Assembly (NCBI GenBank): GCA_033720975.1
Contig: JAWWBL010000033.1
Coordinates: forward strand, 1 to 17,631
Direction: 5' to 3'
Origin: JAWWBL01 sp033720975
Lineage (GTDB): Bacteria; Actinomycetota; Acidimicrobiia; Spongiisociales; ZC4RG35
DNA: 17,631 nt
In this document: positions 14,078 through 17,631 of the stretch, piece after piece
How positions within the stretch are numbered: position 1 is the stretch's first letter
How the letters are laid out: every line of letters starts with the position of its first letter
Notes under the pieces: model-generated
The model's input: only the letters and a program-made list of their open reading frames with translations
The model's database searches: none
What the model was told of the DNA's origin: nothing
Position numbers and translations under genes: made by a program

Positions 14078-14125
14078 ATGGGGGCAACCCCAAACCCACC
14101 TGAGGCGACCACGTGCCGCAGGTGA
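14078..14125 (+). CDS. 15-codon leader ORF upstream of pyrR
   Basis: ATG at 14078 opens a short frame encoding MGATPNPPEATTCRR and ends with TGA at 14123-14125. The stop overlaps an in-frame pyrR ATG as TGATG, and the ORF overlaps the pyrR GTG start at 14113 by 13 bases. It has its own strong Shine-Dalgarno, which the PyrR stem would occlude. The likely role is translational coupling: PyrR stops leader translation and thereby pyrR-pyrB-pyrC-carA. As I recall, the mycobacterial PyrR protein itself starts with MGA directly after its PyrR site, so this ORF may be a detached former N-terminus. The pyrR frame has a TGA at 14101-14103, so a miscount in the G5 (14080-14084) or C4 (14088-14091) runs would not join the two. 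No peptide function is implied. Confidence 0.5.
   Translation: MGATPNPPEATTCRR
14079..14092 (+). promoter_or_regulatory. GCAA-tetraloop hairpin over the leader ORF start codon
   Basis: UGGGG (14079-14083), loop GCAA (14084-14087) and CCCCA (14088-14092) form a perfect 5-bp stem capped by a GNRA tetraloop. The U and G of the leader ATG are inside the stem. Such a hairpin could tune initiation of the leader ORF or insulate the PyrR stem from downstream pairing. No U-tract follows, so it is not a terminator. Confidence 0.4.
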
Positions 14126-14646
14126 TGAACGGCGAAGACATCGGCAGAGCTCTCCGCCGCATGGCCCATGAGGTGATTGAGAGACACCGCGGGGCTCGCG
14201 ACCTTCTCGTGGTCGGCATCCACACGAGAGGCGTTCATCTCGCCCGCGAGCTGGCTTCGAACATCTCACGCTTCGAGAACTGCTCCGTTGATGTTGGGGA
14301 GCTCGACATCGGGCTGTATCGCGACGACCTCGACCTGCGAACGGACATCGAGCCCAAGTCGACCGACATACCTGTGGAGCTCAGCTCACGCCACGTGGTG
14401 ATCGTCGATGACGTCTTGTACACGGGTCGAACGGTCCGCGCCGCGCTCGACGCGCTTGCCGACATCGGGAGGGCTCTGACCACCGAGTTGGCCGTACTCA
14501 TCGATCGGGGTCATCGCGAACTTCCGATTCGCGCCGACTACGTGGGCAAGAACCTTCCCACATCGCGCGGGGAAGTCGTAAGGGTCCGACTGGCGCCTGT
14601 CGACGGCGAGAACGGGGTCTGGGTCGAGAGGGTGGAGGCGGCATGA
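14113..14646 (+). CDS. pyrR: Pyrimidine operon regulator PyrR / uracil phosphoribosyltransferase
   Basis: PyrR binds pyr mRNA in response to uridine nucleotides and often has uracil phosphoribosyltransferase activity. The 177-residue protein has LLVVGIHTRGVHLARELA (31-48), VDVGELDIGLYRDDL (59-73), the PRPP-binding loop VVIVDDVLYTGRT (95-107) and LIDRGHRELPIRADYVGKNLPTSRGE, which is PyrR-specific rather than plain UPRT. GTG at 14113, preceded by GAGG at 14102-14105, is preferred because it keeps the PQVMNGEDIGRAL segment that aligns with the first strand of other PyrRs. ATG at 14125, overlapping the leader ORF stop, is the alternative. The PyrR-binding site in its own leader implies autoregulation. 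Its stop overlaps the pyrB ATG. Confidence 0.95.
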   Translation: MPQVMNGEDIGRALRRMAHEVIERHRGARDLLVVGIHTRGVHLARELASNISRFENCSVDVGELDIGLYRDDLDLRTDIEPKSTDIPVELSSRHVVIVDDVLYTGRTVRAALDALADIGRALTTELAVLIDRGHRELPIRADYVGKNLPTSRGEVVRVRLAPVDGENGVWVERVEAA

Positions 14647-15518
14647 AGACGTTCACATCGATCCGTGGGCTGGGAAGAGAAGAGTTGTCGATGCTGATCG
14701 ACTCGGCCATGGAGGGTCCCCGCCGCAGCGACGAATTGTCCGGCTCCATGGTCGGGCTGATGTTCTTCGAGAACTCCACCCGCACCCGGGTCTCGTTCCA
14801 GCTCGCCGCTCACCGCCTCGGGGCCGATGTGATCACCTTCGATCCGGAGGCTTCTTCGACCGCGAAGGGCGAAACGCTTCGTGACACTGTGGCGACTGTG
14901 TCGGCGATTGGGTGCGACGTCTTCGTCGTACGGCACAAGGACGAAGGGGTCCCCGATCTGGTTCACGAGTGGACCGGCAAGCCAGTCGTCAATGCCGGGG
15001 ACGGCGCGAGAGAGCATCCGACTCAGGCCCTGGTCGATGCGGTGACTCTGACCTCCCATTTTGGGTCCGTCGATGGCTTGCGGATCGGGGTCGTTGGCGA
15101 CGTTGCCCACAGCCGTGTCGTCGGAAGCCTAATCCACGCCCTCCCGACACTCGGAGCAAGCCTCGGTCTGATAGGACCCGAGGAGCTTCTCCCGACTCCG
15201 AAGCCGCATGGAGTGACGACCTCTTCCGACCTCGACGCAGCGCTCCCCGGCCTGGATGTGGTCTATCTGCTACGGGTACAGAGGGAGCGGGGGGCTCGCA
15301 CGTCTTCGAGCTACGAATCCAGATTTCAGATGACGACGGAGAGAGCGGCGTCGATGGCGGACGGAGCGGTGATCATGCATCCTGGGCCGATCAACCGAGG
15401 AGTTGAACTCGTCGACGAAGTCGCCGACGGCCCTCGATCATTGATTCTCGACCAAGTCGCCTGGGGGGTTCCGGTGCGAATGGCCGTGCTACGTGCCCTG
15501 TCAGGGGGTACCCGGTGA
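14643..15518 (+). CDS. pyrB: Aspartate carbamoyltransferase catalytic subunit
   Basis: ATCase joins carbamoyl phosphate and aspartate to give carbamoyl aspartate, the committed step of pyrimidine synthesis. The 291-residue protein contains the carbamoyl phosphate loop FFENSTRTRVSF (41-52), SSTAKGETLRDT (71-82) with Lys75, AGDGAREHPTQAL (118-130), LRVQRER in the aspartate loop region, MHPGPINRGVEL, and DQVAWGVPVRMAVL near the C-terminus. It is a little shorter than the usual 305-310. A good Shine-Dalgarno (TGGAGG, 14633-14638) and ATGA overlap with pyrR set the start. No pyrI regulatory gene follows, as is usual outside enterobacteria and archaea. The stop overlaps pyrC (GTGA). Confidence 0.96.
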   Translation: MKTFTSIRGLGREELSMLIDSAMEGPRRSDELSGSMVGLMFFENSTRTRVSFQLAAHRLGADVITFDPEASSTAKGETLRDTVATVSAIGCDVFVVRHKDEGVPDLVHEWTGKPVVNAGDGAREHPTQALVDAVTLTSHFGSVDGLRIGVVGDVAHSRVVGSLIHALPTLGASLGLIGPEELLPTPKPHGVTTSSDLDAALPGLDVVYLLRVQRERGARTSSSYESRFQMTTERAASMADGAVIMHPGPINRGVELVDEVADGPRSLILDQVAWGVPVRMAVLRALSGGTR

Positions 15519-16780
15519 TTTTGATCAAGGGAGGCACAGTCCTCACCGAGGAGGGTCTGATCGGGTGCGACGTTGCTGTCGACGGCTCCAGCGTCGTAGC
15601 CATGGGACCCGGACTGGCCGATCCCGGAGGCATCGTCGTGGATGCCTCGGGCTCGTTGGTCGGGCCCGGTTTCGTGGACCTCCATGCCCACTTCCGTGAG
15701 CCGGGGGAGACCTGGAAAGAGGACATCCACTCGGGGTCGAGAGCGGCGGCAGCAGGTGGTTTCACGGCAGCCGTCGTCATGCCCAACACCGTTCCAGCCA
15801 TTGACGATCCCGAGTTGGCGCTGAGTCTTGCCGCAGGTGCCAAAGACGTTGGGTTGATCGATGCCGTGGCGGCCGCCGCAATCACCAGGTCCCGAGCCGG
15901 CGAGGAGCTGAGCGATCTGGAATCCCTCCACGCCGCCGGCGTGAGGATCTTCACCGACGATGGTGATTGCCTCGAGTCTGACCGCCTCATGAGGCGCGCC
16001 ATGGAAGTCCTCGCTGGCCTGCCCGGCGCGGTTGTCGCCCAACACGCCGAAGACACCTCAAAGGGCAGAGATGGCCACATACACCAGGGGGACGTGTCGG
16101 TATCACTGGGAGTTCATGCCATACCCGCGGCGGCAGAGACAGCGATCGTCGCCAGAGACCTCGCTTTCGTCGAGGAGACAGGTGTTTCCTACCACTGCCA
16201 GCACGTCTCGGCAGCAGGGACTGTGGACCTGATCAGAGCGGCGAAGACGAAGGGTCTTCCGGTGACGGCTGAGGTGACGCCGCATCACCTCACTTTTGCC
16301 GATGACTCGGTTGCCGATCTCGATACGAACTTCAAGATGTACCCCCCGCTCCGCAGCGACACCGACCGCGAGGCGCTGCGAGCCGGCCTGAGGGACCGAA
16401 CGATCGATGTCGTGGCTACAGACCACGCGCCCCACACAGTGGAAGAGAAGGACGTCCCGTTCCCCGAGGCTCCTCGCGGAGTCATCGGCCTCGAGACCGC
16501 GGCATCGGCCGTCTTCGAGGTCTACCGGGATCCGCTGCTCCTGTTTGAGGTGCTGAGCACCGCCCCGGCTGCAATCGCCGGATTTGCCCGACAGGGCCGG
16601 CATGTAGAGGTTGGGGGTCCGGCCAACCTGGTGGTGTTCGACCCCTCGGCGTCTTGGGTAGCCGACCAATTCCAGTCGAAATCGGCAAACAGCCCCTATG
16701 CGGGAAGAGAGATGAAAGGACGAGTCATCGCAACCATCTACGAAGGACGACTGACCCACGCGTTGGAGGTCACCTCATGA
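15515..16780 (+). CDS. pyrC: Dihydroorotase, class I
   Basis: Dihydroorotase cyclises carbamoyl aspartate to dihydroorotate. The 421-residue length and motifs mark the class I amidohydrolase type: metal ligands in DLHAHFREPG (55-64, His57 and His59), FTDDGD (146-151) where Asp148 takes the place of the carboxylated lysine of other amidohydrolases, QHAED with His177, CQHVSAAGT with His230, TPHHLTF, MYPPLRS for substrate binding, and ATDHAPH (301-307) with catalytic Asp303. The C-terminal strand (SPYAGREMKGRVIATIYEGRL) completes the small composite beta domain. The start is a GTG overlapping the pyrB stop. carA overlaps its own stop, so pyrB-pyrC-carA appear tightly coupled. Confidence 0.96.
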   Translation: MILIKGGTVLTEEGLIGCDVAVDGSSVVAMGPGLADPGGIVVDASGSLVGPGFVDLHAHFREPGETWKEDIHSGSRAAAAGGFTAAVVMPNTVPAIDDPELALSLAAGAKDVGLIDAVAAAAITRSRAGEELSDLESLHAAGVRIFTDDGDCLESDRLMRRAMEVLAGLPGAVVAQHAEDTSKGRDGHIHQGDVSVSLGVHAIPAAAETAIVARDLAFVEETGVSYHCQHVSAAGTVDLIRAAKTKGLPVTAEVTPHHLTFADDSVADLDTNFKMYPPLRSDTDREALRAGLRDRTIDVVATDHAPHTVEEKDVPFPEAPRGVIGLETAASAVFEVYRDPLLLFEVLSTAPAAIAGFARQGRHVEVGGPANLVVFDPSASWVADQFQSKSANSPYAGREMKGRVIATIYEGRLTHALEVTS

Positions 16781-17631
16781 CAGCCAACCCACCCGGAATC
16801 CTGGCAACTGCCGACGGCGAGGTCTTCAAGGGGAGATTGGTCGGAGCACCAGGCCTGGCAACGGGCGAGGCAGTGTTCAACACCTCGATGACTGGATATC
16901 AGGAGATTCTCACCGACCCGTCATATGCAGGACAGATAGTCGTCATGACCTCCTCGCACATCGGCAACTACGGCGTGGCACCGTCCGACGACCAGGCGGC
17001 TGGGCCGGCTGCCGCCGGTTTTGTGATCCGCTCCATCTCGAGGAGGGAGTCCAACTGGCGGGCGGAGGGCTCACTCGGAGACTATCTCCGCAACGCGGGC
17101 GTGATTGCCCTGGCCGACGTCGACACCCGGAGGCTCACCCGGCATCTGAGGGACAGAGGAGCTATGCCCGTCGCCATGGGGTCGGATGTCAACACCAGAG
17201 ATGTCGTCGAGGCGGCACAGAATGCCCCACGCATGGAGGGTCAGGACCTCGCATCGAGGGTTACGACCAGCGAGCCTTATCGCCTTTCGGCGGAGGGCGC
17301 TTGCAAGGGCCTCGTGATTGCACTTGATCTGGGGATCAAGAGGGACATAACAGCCAATCTGACCCGGCGCGGGTTTGACGTCGAAGTGGTGCCCGCGGGT
17401 ACGACGGCCGATGTAATCCTCGAAATGAGGCCCAATGGAGTCTTCCTATCGAATGGTCCTGGCGATCCCGAGCCCCTCGCCGGCCCCATCGAGACGGTGC
17501 GAGGGATCCTCGGCCAAGTGCCGTTGTTCGGAATATGCCTGGGACATCAAGTGCTGGGGCTCGCCGTGGGTGCGAGCACCTACAAGCTTCCCTTCGGTCA
17601 TCACGGCGGGAATCATCCCGTCCGCCGCTTC
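16777..17631 (+). CDS. carA: Carbamoyl-phosphate synthase small (glutaminase) subunit, 3' end missing
   Basis: CarA hydrolyses glutamine and passes ammonia to CarB for carbamoyl phosphate, feeding pyrB and arginine synthesis. The first 285 residues are in the window and the frame is open to the last base. The N-terminal domain shows FNTSMTGYQEILTDPSYAGQ and SSHIGNYGV. The class I glutamine amidotransferase domain shows FLSNGPGDPEP and the nucleophile elbow FGICLGHQ with Cys254, then KLPFGHHGGNHPV at the edge. The catalytic His/Glu pair lies beyond the window. The ATG at 16777 overlaps the pyrC stop (ATGA) and follows GGAGG at 16765-16769 with 7-base spacing. carB is expected next. Confidence 0.96.
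   Translation, partial: MTANPPGILATADGEVFKGRLVGAPGLATGEAVFNTSMTGYQEILTDPSYAGQIVVMTSSHIGNYGVAPSDDQAAGPAAAGFVIRSISRRESNWRAEGSLGDYLRNAGVIALADVDTRRLTRHLRDRGAMPVAMGSDVNTRDVVEAAQNAPRMEGQDLASRVTTSEPYRLSAEGACKGLVIALDLGIKRDITANLTRRGFDVEVVPAGTTADVILEMRPNGVFLSNGPGDPEPLAGPIETVRGILGQVPLFGICLGHQVLGLAVGASTYKLPFGHHGGNHPVRRF

Noticed and set aside
14080..14140. Bacillus-type antiterminator/terminator for attenuation of pyr
   Set aside because: No G+C-rich hairpin with a T-run lies between the PyrR site and pyrR.
1..17631. Mobile element, CRISPR array, tRNA/rRNA or defence system
   Set aside because: I read through both strands for direct repeats, terminal inverted repeats, integrase or transposase motifs and tRNA-like folds and saw none; the window is conserved housekeeping DNA.

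Overview
The window is a gene-dense, G+C-rich bacterial chromosome segment. Every gene is on the + strand, many junctions have 4-base start/stop overlaps, and there is no gap over about 115 bases. The order hisS-aspS, alaS-ruvX-mltG-aroE, prepilin peptidase, aroC-aroK-aroB, efp-nusB, pyrR-pyrB-pyrC-carA is the arrangement I know from Actinomycetota; in Mycobacterium a prepilin peptidase also sits between aroE and the chorismate synthase gene. The proteins differ clearly from mycobacterial and streptomycete versions. A deep-branching or uncultured actinobacterial lineage (for example Acidimicrobiia-like) is therefore my inference, not a demonstrated fact. There are no rRNA or tRNA genes, insertion sequences, CRISPR arrays or phage genes.

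Layout. 1-375: 3' end of a glyoxalase II-like metallo-beta-lactamase hydrolase. 404-6033: three aminoacyl-tRNA synthetases (His, Asp, Ala); the Asp enzyme carries the residues of the nondiscriminating type. 6030-7579: ruvX (16S rRNA maturation) and mltG (peptidoglycan chain termination). 7601-13051: a shikimate block (aroE, aroC, aroK, aroB) interrupted by a DUF4388-like protein of unknown function and a prepilin peptidase with no pilin gene in view. 13074-13999: efp and nusB. 14002-17631: the start of the de novo pyrimidine operon (pyrR, pyrB, pyrC, carA), with carA cut by the window end; carB and later genes presumably follow.

The most informative non-coding region is the 113-base gap between nusB and pyrR. 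It holds a plausible sigma-70-type promoter (TAGACC, 17 bases, TATGGT). It also holds an excellent match to the PyrR-binding RNA stem-loop, whose 3' strand is part of the strongest Shine-Dalgarno sequence in the window. That Shine-Dalgarno serves a 15-codon leader ORF beginning in a GCAA-tetraloop hairpin and ending in TGATG overlapping an in-frame ATG of pyrR. There is no terminator/antiterminator pair, so the layout argues for translational repression passed to pyrR by coupling, a variant of the mycobacterial scheme rather than Bacillus-type attenuation.

A second pattern: five genes not tightly coupled to the gene before them and lacking a Shine-Dalgarno (hisS, alaS, the prepilin peptidase gene, aroC, efp) each have a TANNNT hexamer 7-10 bases before the start. 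hisS and alaS have the same hexamer (TAACCT) at the same 9-base spacing. This suggests leaderless transcripts within an otherwise operon-like block.
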